Shown: positions 1 to 7,381, numbered from the stretch's first letter. The stretch: 64,000 nt of DNA from Candidatus Vicinibacter affinis (GCA_016714365.1 JADJNH010000008.1:4255-68254); one strand, 5' to 3'. Numbers and translations are program-made. The notes: a model not told the origin generated them from the sequence alone.

Positions 1-147
1 GCAATGGCACTGGCTGAGTGGCTAAGATATTACCAATTGGAATTCCCAGGAAAAACAACTGAGGAAATTCTCAAATCCGAAAAGTGGCCAGAATTTTCAA
101 AGAAGCATTTGGACCTATTCATTAAATCTCTACCGTTATTTATCTAA
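1..147 (+). CDS. C-terminal part of a small hypothetical protein (split by the contig join)
   Basis: The frame is open from base 1 to a TAA at 145-147 and encodes the last 48 residues of a protein. The missing 38 residues lie at the other side of the join, at 54549-54662, so the whole protein would be 86 aa starting MRISGFYANL. No family recognised. The sequence is Lys/Glu-rich with aromatic residues and has no membrane segment. The second copy of this stretch (54663-54811) carries indels. It is the last small gene before the promoter region that precedes the sugar-modification cassette. Confidence 0.6.
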   Translation, partial: AMALAEWLRYYQLEFPGKTTEEILKSEKWPEFSKKHLDLFIKSLPLFI

Positions 148-167
148 AAATATTTTTGCACAACCCA

Positions 168-197
168 TTGATATTAAATAAATTCTTAATATTTTTG
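168..197 (+). promoter_or_regulatory. Bacteroidetes-type promoter ahead of the sugar-modification cassette
   Basis: A TTG at 168-170, a 19-base spacer and TATTTTTG at 190-197 fit the Bacteroidetes primary-sigma pattern (TTTG or TTG, 17-23 bases, TAnnTTTG). A second TATTTTTG box lies at 151-158 without a clear upstream element. Transcription would start near 203, giving a leader of about 85 bases before the ATG at 288. The leader is AT-rich. The same two boxes recur in the second copy near 54815-54865. Confidence 0.55.
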
Positions 198-287
198 CAG
201 ACACTCTTGACTATGAAAGCACTTAAAGAAACACTTTTGGTATGGCTGATTTTTTAGCATTATATACCTAATTGTTGTTTTGATTGT

Positions 288-1249
288 ATGAAAATAGCTT
301 TGACAATTCCGGGATTCTCGGCACATGGTGGAATAAATGTTATTTTGGAATGGGCAAACAGACTGTCGGAGTTCCATGAAGTAACATTGATAACTTCTAA
401 GTTGGGTAAACATCAATGGTATCCACTAGATAAGGCTGTTAAGGTCACAACTGACATTTATTTAAAAAAATATGATTGCCTGATAATTTGCAGCCCACAT
501 CATTCATTTTTACTGGAAAGCAAACATCTTCCTGAGAAGTGTTTTGTCTTTATGCAGATGTTGGAGGACAAATTTAAGCCTCAAGACATTGCTTGGCAAA
601 GAGCGTGTAAAGCATTTTACAATGCTAAGTACCCGATGTTTTATATATCGGAATGGAATTATGAAGAAATCAAAAGATCAAACGACCAGGATGTTTATTT
701 AGGAAATGGAGTGAACTTTGATTTATTCCCTTTGGAGACTCCCGAAAAAGAAAATGTGATACTTGTTGAAGGGTGAGAGCCAAGCAATCCTACAAAAGAC
801 GTGGATTACGTGGGGCAAGAGTGGCAAAGGAACTCAAAAAATTGTATGGCTGTAAAGTTCTTGTTTATTCTCAATTGCCTTGCAAAGAGTACATGGAAGT
901 CCCTGACGAATATCATGTTAAACCAAATTTGGAAACATTGAACAGTCTTTATCGGAGGGCCAAGATTTTCATCAAGGCTACAAAATGTGACGCAAGAAGC
1001 ACCGCACCACTTGAGGCAGCAACAAAGCAATGTGTTGTAGTTCGTGGAATTGACAGAGGGGATGATGATTTAGACGTAAGCAATTGTTACAAAACAGATT
1101 ACAATTTTCAGCACGTTTTAAATTCGGCTAAGTTCGCTTGTGAAAATTACTTGCATGGAATTTTGAAGGCTCAGGAATTGCAAAGAAATATAGTACAATT
1201 CGACTGGCCCTATTACATGGGAATTGTAAATGAAGAAATAAGCAAATAA
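288..1249 (+). CDS. Glycosyltransferase (GT4-like), interrupted in this copy
   Basis: Read through two lesions, this is a protein of about 320 aa. The N-terminus (KIALTIPGFSAHGGINVILEW) is the glycine-rich loop of GT-B glycosyltransferases that start with a Rossmann half. The second half has the GT4-like pattern with an acidic E in the stretch ARSTAPLEAA. In this copy a TGA at 774-776 replaces the TGG of the second copy, and one G is missing in a G-run near 812, giving two pieces (288-776 and 773-1249). The second copy at 55371-55770 reads straight through this stretch. It probably transfers a sugar in capsule or lipopolysaccharide modification; the substrate cannot be read. I judge the lesions to be sequencing error or a minority variant. 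Confidence 0.72.
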
Positions 1250-1266
1250 TTTAAAATCAATAAAAA

Positions 1267-1601
1267 ATGGAACAGAAAATTAATGAAATCGAATTGAACG
1301 GCATTAAATATGTGCCAAAAGACAGCATTTTAAAACCTGAATTTACAGGCGACATTAAAATAGTTGTATTACAGCGTGGATGGGTTTATATTGGTAGGTT
1401 TGAAAGAACCGGTAATGATTGTAAACTTCATAATTCATACTGCATCAGAACATGGGGAACTACAAAGGATTGCAAGAACTTGTTAACGGAGCGACCTCAG
1501 CGACTAAATTAGACAAGTGCGAAGGCGTTGTAGAATTTGATTGGCTTACAGTAGTTCATACAATTACCGTAAATAAAGAATCATGGAAGCAAATCGGATA
1601 A
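1267..1601 (+). CDS. DUF6948-like small protein, frameshifted in this copy
   Basis: The first 60 residues include the pattern IVVLQRGWVYIGRF and CIRTWGTTK, which I associate with the DUF6948 family of phage proteins; its function is unknown. In this copy a base is lost near 1466 (ACAAAGG versus ACCAAAGG in the second copy), so the frame ends early at 1512. The second copy at 55929-56264 reads a full 111 aa, ending KESWKQIG. The intact end overlaps the start of the next gene by 19 bases, so the two are probably translated together. Confidence 0.6.
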
Positions 1602-1792
1602 ATATTAATTTCGAAGATTCACAAAATACATACGGGGACGGGGACGGTTACGGTTACGGTTACGGGGACGGTTACGGTTACGGGGACGGGAACGGGAACG
1701 GTTACGGTTACGGTTACGGTTACGGGGACGGTTACGGGGACGGGGACGGGGACGGTTACGGGGACGGTTACGGGGACGGGGACGGGTATTAA
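1583..1792 (+). CDS. Gly-Tyr/Gly-Asp dipeptide-repeat protein
   Basis: A 69-aa protein: 16 ordinary residues (MEANRININFEDSQNT), then 26 dipeptides YG, DG or NG and a final Y. The repeat is built from hexanucleotides GGTTAC, GGGGAC and GGGAAC, so the Gly codon depends on the residue that follows it. It starts inside the end of the DUF6948-like gene and is followed 12 bases later by a methyltransferase. There is no signal peptide or hydrophobic segment. The repeat would be flexible, acidic and tyrosine-rich. Function unknown; it could be a linker, a phase-variable tract or a modification substrate. Confidence 0.55.
   Translation: MEANRININFEDSQNTYGDGDGYGYGYGDGYGYGDGNGNGYGYGYGYGDGYGDGDGDGYGDGYGDGDGY
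1634..1790 (+). repeat. Tandem hexanucleotide repeat (GGTTAC/GGGGAC/GGGAAC)
   Basis: About 26 units of six bases in one block, all in the same frame, inside the dipeptide-repeat gene. The GC content is far above the surrounding DNA. The second copy near 56295-56455 has the same order of units up to its 3' end, where small indels change the frame. Confidence 0.85.
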
Positions 1793-1804
1793 AAGAAAAT
1801 ATAA

Positions 1805-2269
1805 ATGAAAACTTTAATTTTAGGTTGTGGTTCCCATGTGAACACCAAAGAAAAGGACCACATATACTGTGATTTAAGACCTTATCAGAACGTGGATGTT
1901 GTTCATGACCTTGATGTTTACCCTTGGCCATTTGAAGATAATTCAATTTTGAATATTTCAGCAGTCCACCTGGTAGAGCATTTAAAAAACGGATTATTGC
2001 CGTTCATGGATGAATGTTGGCGAATTCTCATGCCTGGGGGAGCATTGTATATTGAAACACCTTGTGCAGGGATGGACCCTGATTTGGAGTTTGCAGACCC
2101 CACTCATGTGAGATGTTACCGACCGCACACATTTACAAATTATTTTCTTAGGTCTGAAATTGGAAAGCTGAATTACACAACAAGAGCCTGGAATATACTT
2201 CATTTATCAGTTCCGGAATCAGGCCCAAATAAGAATTGCATCATTGTTCACTGTAACGCAATTAAATGA
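1805..2269 (+). CDS. SAM-dependent methyltransferase (class I, short form)
   Basis: A 154-aa protein beginning MKTLILGCGSH, where LGCGS at residues 5-9 is the glycine-rich motif I of class I methyltransferases. Next come an acidic residue at the end of the second strand (YCDLRP), a motif near residues 50-60 (ILNISAVHLVEHL) and the loop RILMPGGALYIETP typical of the UbiE/Methyltransf_11 group. It is shorter than typical members (about 200 aa). Its stop overlaps the next start as ATGA. The second copy differs by a compensating pair of indels that changes about 20 residues near the C-terminus. It probably methylates a sugar or sugar precursor, judging by its neighbours. Confidence 0.78.
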   Translation: MKTLILGCGSHVNTKEKDHIYCDLRPYQNVDVVHDLDVYPWPFEDNSILNISAVHLVEHLKNGLLPFMDECWRILMPGGALYIETPCAGMDPDLEFADPTHVRCYRPHTFTNYFLRSEIGKLNYTTRAWNILHLSVPESGPNKNCIIVHCNAIK

Positions 2270-2901
2270 TTGGAATAGTTGCCATAATATACCAGGAAGA
2301 ATATTGGAAGGAAACTGAACTCCTTTTGGCTCAGACAAACGACCCAGTTTATTTGGTTGACCGGAAAGGAGTTGGTTCAATGAGTGAGGCGTACAACACC
2401 GGGTTCAAAGAGGCAATGAAGGATAAGGAGTATGAATGGATTTGGTTTGTCTCCAATGTGACTTTTAAAATTAAAGATTGGCAGAATATAAAAAACCTTG
2501 CCAATACTTTGACTGACTATGCAGCTATCAACCCGGTTTATAATTCTGACCATGCCCATTTAAGGCCCGGACATTCTGAATTTTCAGTTTACGATATTCC
2601 ATTTGTGGAGTTTACGGCCCCATTGGTTCGTGCCAGTGTATTCAAAGAAAACCCACTTGATGAAATGTTGCCTTATTGGGGACAAGACTTAGACTGGTCT
2701 TACAGGGTGAAACAAAACGGATGGAAACTGGCAGCCTGTTCAGAAATGGTTTTGGGTCATAGCTATATAAGGGAATCAGAACCCAACAAGATTACAGAGC
2801 AGAGGAAAAAATTAAGATTCCAAACTGATGCCGGAACCCATAAGAGACTGATTGAGAAATATGGACAAGATTGGAGAAAGATTATTTGGCCAAAAAATTA
2901 A
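2266..2901 (+). CDS. Glycosyltransferase (GT-A fold, GT2-like)
   Basis: A 211-aa protein beginning with a hydrophobic strand (MIGIVAIIYQEEYW), then YEWIWFVSNV at about residue 60 where GT2 enzymes carry the nucleotide-sugar binding acidic region, and GQDLDWSYRVKQNGWKLA near residues 140-157, the common acceptor-side ED/D-W-R pattern of GT2 enzymes. The classic DxD is not obvious; SN replaces it here. It is translationally coupled to the upstream methyltransferase. Likely role: sugar transfer in surface glycan modification. Confidence 0.72.
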   Translation: MIGIVAIIYQEEYWKETELLLAQTNDPVYLVDRKGVGSMSEAYNTGFKEAMKDKEYEWIWFVSNVTFKIKDWQNIKNLANTLTDYAAINPVYNSDHAHLRPGHSEFSVYDIPFVEFTAPLVRASVFKENPLDEMLPYWGQDLDWSYRVKQNGWKLAACSEMVLGHSYIRESEPNKITEQRKKLRFQTDAGTHKRLIEKYGQDWRKIIWPKN

Positions 2902-2904
2902 AAT

Positions 2905-3546
2905 ATGCAACTTGACAAAACAGGAAGGGAACATGAGGTTAACTTTTGGAAAGGATTTGTAAAAACTCAAAGATTCTTAACCCAATGGGTCCCGGAAATT
3001 AAGACCGAGGAATTAGATATGGGAGTTTACAGATTTCTGAGAGATATGGATAATCCAAAAGTCTTAGATGTCGGCTCCGGAGTGGTTTCAATTCTTAACG
3101 GAACGGTAAAAGACCTTGACGCAGCAGACCCACTGGCAGAAGATTATAAGCAGATATTTGACTACGAGGCTCACAGACTTATTCCACCGCTACCATTTGC
3201 CGGGGAAGAAGTTGGACAAAACTTTTTTGAGCAATACGATGTGGTTCACATGAGTAATGCCATTGATCATTCAGTTGATCCTCATGCTGTTTTTAAGAAT
3301 TTGATTGATGCGACAAAGAACGGAGGGTTCATTATAATCCAGGGTTTTGAGAATGAGGCAATCTTTGAAAATTACGAGGGATTTCATCAATGGAATATCA
3401 CCCAGGATGGGGTTCATATTTACGCTGCAAGGAAGAATGAAAGACCAAGACAGTTAATTGATGAAAGGATTGAGCCATTTTCTATTCACAAAAATAAATT
3501 TGAACACAAATCTTGGTTTGTATGGATAGCACAAAAAGTAGTATAG
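2905..3546 (+). CDS. SAM-dependent methyltransferase
   Basis: A 213-aa protein with KVLDVGSGVVS at about residues 52-62 (motif I, E/DxGxG), then YDVVHMSNAIDHSVDPHAVF near residues 112-130 and NGGFIIIQGF, which match the later motifs of Methyltransf_11-type enzymes. It starts 3 bases after the glycosyltransferase and its end overlaps the KdsC-like gene. Together with the earlier methyltransferase it suggests that the product of this cassette is a methylated glycan. Substrate unknown. Confidence 0.78.
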   Translation: MQLDKTGREHEVNFWKGFVKTQRFLTQWVPEIKTEELDMGVYRFLRDMDNPKVLDVGSGVVSILNGTVKDLDAADPLAEDYKQIFDYEAHRLIPPLPFAGEEVGQNFFEQYDVVHMSNAIDHSVDPHAVFKNLIDATKNGGFIIIQGFENEAIFENYEGFHQWNITQDGVHIYAARKNERPRQLIDERIEPFSIHKNKFEHKSWFVWIAQKVV

Positions 3547-3965
3547 ACACCTTATTGGTTGATTGTGATGGAGTTCTTACGGATGGGAAAATGTACATGG
3601 ACCACACCGGAGAAAAACCATTTAAGGCGTTTAACTCAAAGGACATCAGAGCCATCAGGGAGATTGTGGCAATGGGAATCAGGGTTATAATTGTAACTGC
3701 AGATGATGGCAGCATCAATGCCAAATATGCCGAGAAGGTGGGAGCTGAATTGATTCAATCCAGGGACAAAGGAAAGTTGCCTTTTGAAAGTTTTGGTAAA
3801 TTCTGGGTGGTATGTGATGATGTCTGGGACCTACCAATGGCACTAAAGGCAGACAAAGTATTTTGTCCTACGAATGTTGATGCAAGTATTTTAAGACTTA
3901 GCCCAACCATAATTCAAAAACAAGGAGGTGAGGGCGTTATCGCTGAGGTGGTAAGATGGATTTAG
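3522..3965 (+). CDS. KdsC-like HAD phosphatase
   Basis: A 147-aa protein. The stretch LLVDCDGVLTDGK has the HAD nucleophile Asp and acid/base Asp (DxD), in the form seen in KdsC (3-deoxy-D-manno-octulosonate 8-phosphate phosphatase) and the related N-acylneuraminate-9-phosphate phosphatase domain. VIIVTADDGSI is motif II (Thr), and VCDDVWDLPMA carries motif III/IV acidic residues. A Lys lies in between (AFNSKD). The length fits the cap-less KdsC family. An upstream TTG in the same frame exists at 3513, but the ATG at 3522 is preferred. It may dephosphorylate a sugar-acid phosphate for the nearby transferases. Confidence 0.82.
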   Translation: MDSTKSSIDTLLVDCDGVLTDGKMYMDHTGEKPFKAFNSKDIRAIREIVAMGIRVIIVTADDGSINAKYAEKVGAELIQSRDKGKLPFESFGKFWVVCDDVWDLPMALKADKVFCPTNVDASILRLSPTIIQKQGGEGVIAEVVRWI

Positions 3966-4663
3966 TTTATGTCTTGGGATCGGGTTCAAGATGGGGGGAT
4001 AACGAGCTGAGATATTCCCTGAGATCGGTTGAGAAGTATTTAACCGGCTATGACAAAATTTTCCTTGTTGGAAATAAGCCGGATTGGGTCAAAAACGTGA
4101 CGCATATTCCGAAGCAAGATATACCATGCAAAGAGTGTTCGATTAAGGAAAAGATTTTAGCAGCCTGTTACGATCATAGACTCAGTGAGGACTTTTTATT
4201 TTTGAATGATGATCATATTTTTTTACAAAAAACAGAAACATATGAAATAAAATCGTATTTTTACGGCACACTAAGCGAATGGATTAACCGAAGATCACCG
4301 AAGGAAAGGTATTTCAGATGCCTTTCAAACGCCAAGGCAGAATTAGAGCGTTTCGGGTTGCCCACTTACCATTTTGATATACACGTTCCGATTGTTTATA
4401 ACAAAACCCGTTTCATTCAGGCAATGGATACCTACAACTGGAATCTTACTGAGGGAATGGTAATAAAATCACTCTATGGGAACACCTTTTTTGAAAACCC
4501 TGTAGAGTATTTGGACTGCAAGATAAACGAAGGAATAAATTTGGAGCAAATCGAAAACAGGGTGAAAGGTAGATTTTGCTTTTCATTTGGCGACAAGGGG
4601 TTGAATATGCACTTAAAATACTTCCTGAATAAGAATTTTTTAGACCCATCGAAATATGAATGA
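3956..4663 (+). CDS. Stealth-like glycosyl/sugar-phosphate transferase
   Basis: A 235-aa protein. The stretch ELRYSLRSVEKYL at about residues 17-29, followed by KIFLVGNKPDWV, and FLFLNDDHIFL near residues 79-89 match conserved regions 2 and 3 of the Stealth family, which includes capsule hexose-1-phosphate transferases. The N-terminal conserved region 1 is reduced to MDLVYVLGSGSRWGDN. It starts inside the end of the KdsC-like gene. Likely role: transfer of a sugar or sugar phosphate onto a surface polymer. It could also be a plain GT-A glycosyltransferase. Confidence 0.7.
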   Translation: MDLVYVLGSGSRWGDNELRYSLRSVEKYLTGYDKIFLVGNKPDWVKNVTHIPKQDIPCKECSIKEKILAACYDHRLSEDFLFLNDDHIFLQKTETYEIKSYFYGTLSEWINRRSPKERYFRCLSNAKAELERFGLPTYHFDIHVPIVYNKTRFIQAMDTYNWNLTEGMVIKSLYGNTFFENPVEYLDCKINEGINLEQIENRVKGRFCFSFGDKGLNMHLKYFLNKNFLDPSKYE

Positions 4664-4778
4664 GTTTATATTTTTTGCAATCGGTTTATTTTCGGGAATA
4701 TTATTAGCGTGGTTTAAGAGTTGGTTGAAGGAATTTCTTGAAAAGATGGACGAATACGACCCTTGGAATCAATACTAA
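4656..4778 (+). CDS. Small membrane protein, 40 aa
   Basis: The start (ATG at 4656) overlaps the end of the Stealth-like gene. The product MNEFIFFAIGLFSGILLAWF then a charged tail (KSWLKEFLEKMDEYD) has one membrane span. Function unknown. It opens a run of tightly packed tiny genes. In the second copy a base insertion at the end fuses it to the next frame. Confidence 0.55.
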   Translation: MNEFIFFAIGLFSGILLAWFKSWLKEFLEKMDEYDPWNQY

Positions 4779-4789
4779 AATTTTATAAA

Positions 4790-4939
4790 ATGGCACAGAG
4801 CAGAGTTAAAAAAGAAAAGGAGAAAAAAGAAGTAAAAGCCCAAGTATGGCTAACGGCAACACAGCGTAAGAAATTTGATCGAAACGCAAAGAGGGCCGGA
4901 ATGAGTTTGACTGATTATTTTGTGGAAAGATGTTGTTAA
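4790..4939 (+). CDS. Ribbon-helix-helix-like small protein, 49 aa
   Basis: After a Lys/Glu-rich start, the segment VKAQVWLTATQRKKFDRNAK then RAGMSLTDYFVERCC has the strand, helix, turn, helix layout of ribbon-helix-helix DNA-binding or MobC-like proteins. The length is enough for one such domain. It may be a small regulator; no operator is recognised. A hairpin terminator follows at 4970. Confidence 0.5.
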   Translation: MAQSRVKKEKEKKEVKAQVWLTATQRKKFDRNAKRAGMSLTDYFVERCC

Positions 4940-4969
4940 ACGGGAATTGTGATTTGATTTTTTCATTTA

Positions 4970-5010
4970 CTCCCTGGTGTTATCATGACTACATCAGGGG
5001 AGGTTTTAAA
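4970..5010 (+). terminator. Hairpin terminator after the sugar cassette
   Basis: A C-rich arm at 4970-4980 and ACATCAGGGGAG at 4991-5002 pair around a 10-base loop, followed by GTTTT. The second copy has CTCCCCTGGTGT for the left arm, which gives a 12-base stem with one G-T pair, so this copy seems to lack one C. The next gene begins at 5029. Confidence 0.5.
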
Positions 5011-5028
5011 GATTGAAAATTTGGAGAA

Positions 5029-5280
5029 ATGAAAACGGCAACATTAATTAAAAGGACATTTTTGTTTTTTATTGCCACAGCATTACTATTGTTGTGCGAG
5101 AGGGGTTATAAAAATTACGCAACAAATAAAGCCGTAAATGAATTTGTAGAGACTTCGTTAGAAGTAATGCTTTTACTCGGTTTGTTTTATGGTGAATTTT
5201 ACCAATGGTTTGAAACCCACACCGACCCAATAATAAAGAAGGTGCAGGATTTTTTTAATCGAAGAAATAATGGGTTATGA
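5029..5280 (+). CDS. Hypothetical membrane protein, 83 aa
   Basis: After a short charged start (MKTATLIKR) there is a hydrophobic span at about residues 10-23 (TFLFFIATALLLLC) and a second weaker one near residues 44-56 (LEVMLLLGLFYGEF). The tail is charged. It could be a small holin-like or membrane accessory protein, but position alone does not support a lysis role. Its stop overlaps the next ATG. Confidence 0.6.
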   Translation: MKTATLIKRTFLFFIATALLLLCERGYKNYATNKAVNEFVETSLEVMLLLGLFYGEFYQWFETHTDPIIKKVQDFFNRRNNGL

Positions 5281-5450
5281 TTGACGATTATACAAGGAAG
5301 AAAGTGTATAAATTACAGGAAAGGGTACAGAAACTTGAATCTGAAAATGAAATGCTTAAAAGGAAAATTGTTGACATAATGCACATTTTAGCGATGTTTT
5401 ATTTCATGAAAACGTTTCAAATGAAACAGTTGCAAGGTTATCAAATTTAA
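5277..5450 (+). CDS. Small coiled-coil protein, 57 aa
   Basis: The ATG at 5277 overlaps the upstream stop. The region RKKVYKLQERVQKLESENEM shows heptad spacing of Leu and Val, so a coiled coil is likely over residues 7-35, followed by a Met/Phe-rich amphipathic end. The pairing with the preceding two-span membrane protein resembles small phage membrane/coiled-coil pairs, but I cannot assign a function. Confidence 0.5.
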   Translation: MIDDYTRKKVYKLQERVQKLESENEMLKRKIVDIMHILAMFYFMKTFQMKQLQGYQI

Positions 5451-5463
5451 AATTTTTTGAGTA

Positions 5464-5565
5464 ATGGATGATTTTACCAAAGTGTTTATATTTGTTATGT
5501 TGTGGCTTAGTTTGATATTAATTATTGAGTTTGTAGTTGATTACTATTATAAAAAAGACAAATGA
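5464..5565 (+). CDS. Single-span membrane peptide, 33 aa
   Basis: MDDFTKVFIFVMLWLSLILI then IEFVVDYYYKKDK: one long hydrophobic span and a basic tail. Its TGA overlaps the next ATG (ATGA at 5562). Function unknown; it is kept because the spacing, coupling and conservation in the second copy argue for a real gene. Confidence 0.4.
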   Translation: MDDFTKVFIFVMLWLSLILIIEFVVDYYYKKDK

Positions 5566-5657
5566 CAGCAATACTATTAGGCTTATCCGTTGCGGTAATC
5601 GTAATTTATGCAGGAATCCTTATTGCGGCATTTAGCGGAGAGGATGAGCCAAATTAA
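5562..5657 (+). CDS. Single-span membrane peptide, 31 aa
   Basis: MTAILLGLSVAVIVIYAGIL then IAAFSGEDEPN: one membrane span and an acidic tail. It is coupled to the upstream gene by an ATGA overlap and overlaps the next small frame. Function unknown. Confidence 0.4.
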   Translation: MTAILLGLSVAVIVIYAGILIAAFSGEDEPN

Positions 5658-5715
5658 CCAAATTGTTGAACCCACCGAAATGGTATTAAAACGTCTAAAC
5701 CAATGGAAACAATAG
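5644..5715 (+). CDS. Possible 23-aa peptide
   Basis: The frame MSQINQIVEPTEMVLKRLNQ then WKQ lies between two coupled genes and overlaps both. It is very short, so chance cannot be excluded. It is included because the chain of overlapping starts and stops continues through it. Confidence 0.2.
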   Translation: MSQINQIVEPTEMVLKRLNQWKQ

Positions 5716-5903
5716 TCACAATAATAGTTATATCACTGTTTGCGCTCATCTTGAACGCATTCAAAGTAAACAGCGATCAATCCTCAATGCAGAGGCAACT
5801 GGAATCACAACACCAACAAATACAAGCACTCAAAGCAAGATTGGCAGCATTAGAGCCAAAGGATGAGATAGACCAATTCATGGACAAAATCAATAAAATA
5901 TAA
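5703..5903 (+). CDS. Membrane-anchored coiled-coil protein, 66 aa
   Basis: A hydrophobic span at residues 3-19 (TIVTIIVISLFALILNA) is followed by a Gln-rich helix with heptad spacing (QLESQHQQIQALKARLAAL). This layout recalls i-spanin-like or small anchored coiled-coil proteins, but the gene is far from the lysis genes at 39 kb, so I do not call it a spanin. It ends one base before the DUF3127-like gene. Confidence 0.55.
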   Translation: METIVTIIVISLFALILNAFKVNSDQSSMQRQLESQHQQIQALKARLAALEPKDEIDQFMDKINKI

Positions 5904-5904
5904 A

Positions 5905-6162
5905 ATGAACATATCAGGTAAAATCCACAAGATATTTCCAGAAGAAAGGAAATCGGATAAATTCACAATGAGAAACTTTGTCCTTGACACTGGCGCAAGG
6001 TATGGCAACTTAGTCATTTTCCAATTGACAAACGACAAGTGTGGCCTTGCCGACAAAGTAAAGCCAGGGGATAATGTTGATGTCTCATTCGACATTGTGG
6101 GCAATGAATCAAAGGATAGGTTCTTTGTTAACCTAAACGCATTTAAGATTGAAAGGAACTAA
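5905..6162 (+). CDS. DUF3127-like protein (OB-fold type)
   Basis: An 85-aa protein with KIFPEERKSDKFTMRNFVLD, NLVIFQLTNDKC and DNVDVSFDIVGNE, the pattern of the DUF3127 family, which is typical of Bacteroidetes and their phages and is thought to resemble single-strand-binding OB folds. In the second copy the C-terminus reads FKIEKELIRA (89 aa, 60547-60816) because one more A is present; the first copy probably lost that base near 6150. It may bind single-stranded DNA. Confidence 0.75.
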   Translation: MNISGKIHKIFPEERKSDKFTMRNFVLDTGARYGNLVIFQLTNDKCGLADKVKPGDNVDVSFDIVGNESKDRFFVNLNAFKIERN

Positions 6163-6247
6163 TCAGAGCCTAAAAGTATTTTAAACAAAATGCGCCCTAA
6201 CATTCAGAAAAGGATTGATGAAGTGGTTTAAAAAGAAAACTTATTAA

Positions 6248-7381
6248 ATGGCCAAGGAAAATATAATCAAAAAGTCAGATTTAATACCTGATAATAAGAA
6301 CTTCAATAAAGGTTCTGAATTGGGACAGGAATTAATAAAAAAGTCCATTTCAAAATTCGGGGCAGGTCGATCAATTCTAATAGATAAGAATAACCGAATC
6401 ATTGCAGGGAACAAAACAACTGAAAATTTTGAAGGTGAAGACGTTTTAGTAATCGAAACAACTGGAGAAAAACTAATAGCTGTAAAGAGAACGGACATAG
6501 ACTTGGATACTCCTGAAGGCAGAGAAATGGCACTTGCTGACAATGCAACGGCAAAAGAGAATATTGTTTTTGATGCGGAATTGATAGAGGCAGAGGTTGG
6601 TGAGGCTGTTTGTGAGGAGTGGGGTATAAAAACTGCCATAAAATTAGAAGCCCAAGAAGATGATTTTGATGTACCGGAAGGTGGAATAGAGACAGATATT
6701 GTACTTGGGGATTTATTTGAGATTGGAGAGCATAGGTTGCTTTGTGGGGATAGTACCAACCCTGACCATATAGAAACACTTATGTGTGGCGTTTATCCTG
6801 ACTTGATACACACCGACCCTCCTTATGGCATGAATGCTGTAAGTAAAAGCGGAGTATTAAAGGCGAGCTACGGAACAGATATAATGGGTGACGACAACCC
6901 TGATATTGCTAAGGATGCGTTTACTCTTATTTATTCATTATACCCAAATTCAAAGCAGATTTGGTGGGGGGCTAATTACTATTGTTCTGTATTACCTGAT
7001 AGCGAATGTTGGCTTGTATGGGATAAAAACAATGGCGAATCAGACCAAACAGACTGCGAGTTGGCATGGGCAAACTTTAGAAGCGTAGTAAGACAATTCA
7101 CTCAAGCAAGTGAAAAAACAAACAGAGTTCATCCAACACAAAAGCCAGTAAGCCTTGTTTCATGGATAATGAAGCGGTTTAAATTATCAAGCAACACTAT
7201 TGCTGATTATTTTGGTGGAAGCGGAACTACTATGGTTGCCGCAGAACAAATGGGGAAACAGTCTTTTTTAATGGAGCATGATCCAAAATACTGCCAAATT
7301 ATAGTTGACCGAATGTTAAAACTCGACCCTGCGTTAATAATTAAAAAGAACGGAGAAATATATAATGCCGAAGCCAAGTAA
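6248..7381 (+). CDS. ParB-like domain fused to an adenine/cytosine-N4 DNA methyltransferase
   Basis: A 377-aa protein. Residues about 1-110 resemble the ParB/Srx fold found in phage methyltransferases (NKNFNKGSELG, RSILIDKNNRIIAGNKTTE, ALADNATAKEN). The catalytic half has HTDPPYG near residues 188-194 (motif IV), then HPTQKPVSLVSWIMKRF and DYFGGSGTTMVAAEQMGK near residues 319-336 (motif I, SAM binding). The order DPPY before FxGxG is that of beta-class DNA methyltransferases. The gene lies directly before the terminase, overlapping it by 17 bases. It probably methylates phage DNA against host restriction; the target sequence is unknown. Confidence 0.88.
   Translation: MAKENIIKKSDLIPDNKNFNKGSELGQELIKKSISKFGAGRSILIDKNNRIIAGNKTTENFEGEDVLVIETTGEKLIAVKRTDIDLDTPEGREMALADNATAKENIVFDAELIEAEVGEAVCEEWGIKTAIKLEAQEDDFDVPEGGIETDIVLGDLFEIGEHRLLCGDSTNPDHIETLMCGVYPDLIHTDPPYGMNAVSKSGVLKASYGTDIMGDDNPDIAKDAFTLIYSLYPNSKQIWWGANYYCSVLPDSECWLVWDKNNGESDQTDCELAWANFRSVVRQFTQASEKTNRVHPTQKPVSLVSWIMKRFKLSSNTIADYFGGSGTTMVAAEQMGKQSFLMEHDPKYCQIIVDRMLKLDPALIIKKNGEIYNAEAK

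Noticed and set aside
773..1249. A separate gene starting at 773
   Set aside because: Its first residues (RAKQSYKRRGLR) come from the frameshift; the second copy shows that it is the C-terminal half of the glycosyltransferase.
1605..1946. A long reverse-strand frame rich in Arg-Pro and Arg-Asn
   Set aside because: It is the reverse reading of the GGTTAC/GGGGAC repeat and the methyltransferase; no start signal or neighbour on that strand supports it.
5703..5903. i-spanin
   Set aside because: The anchor and coiled coil fit, but there is no o-spanin lipoprotein next to it and the lysis genes are 33 kb away.
6190..6231. A 13-codon frame MRPNIQKRIDEVV
   Set aside because: Too short and without supporting context.
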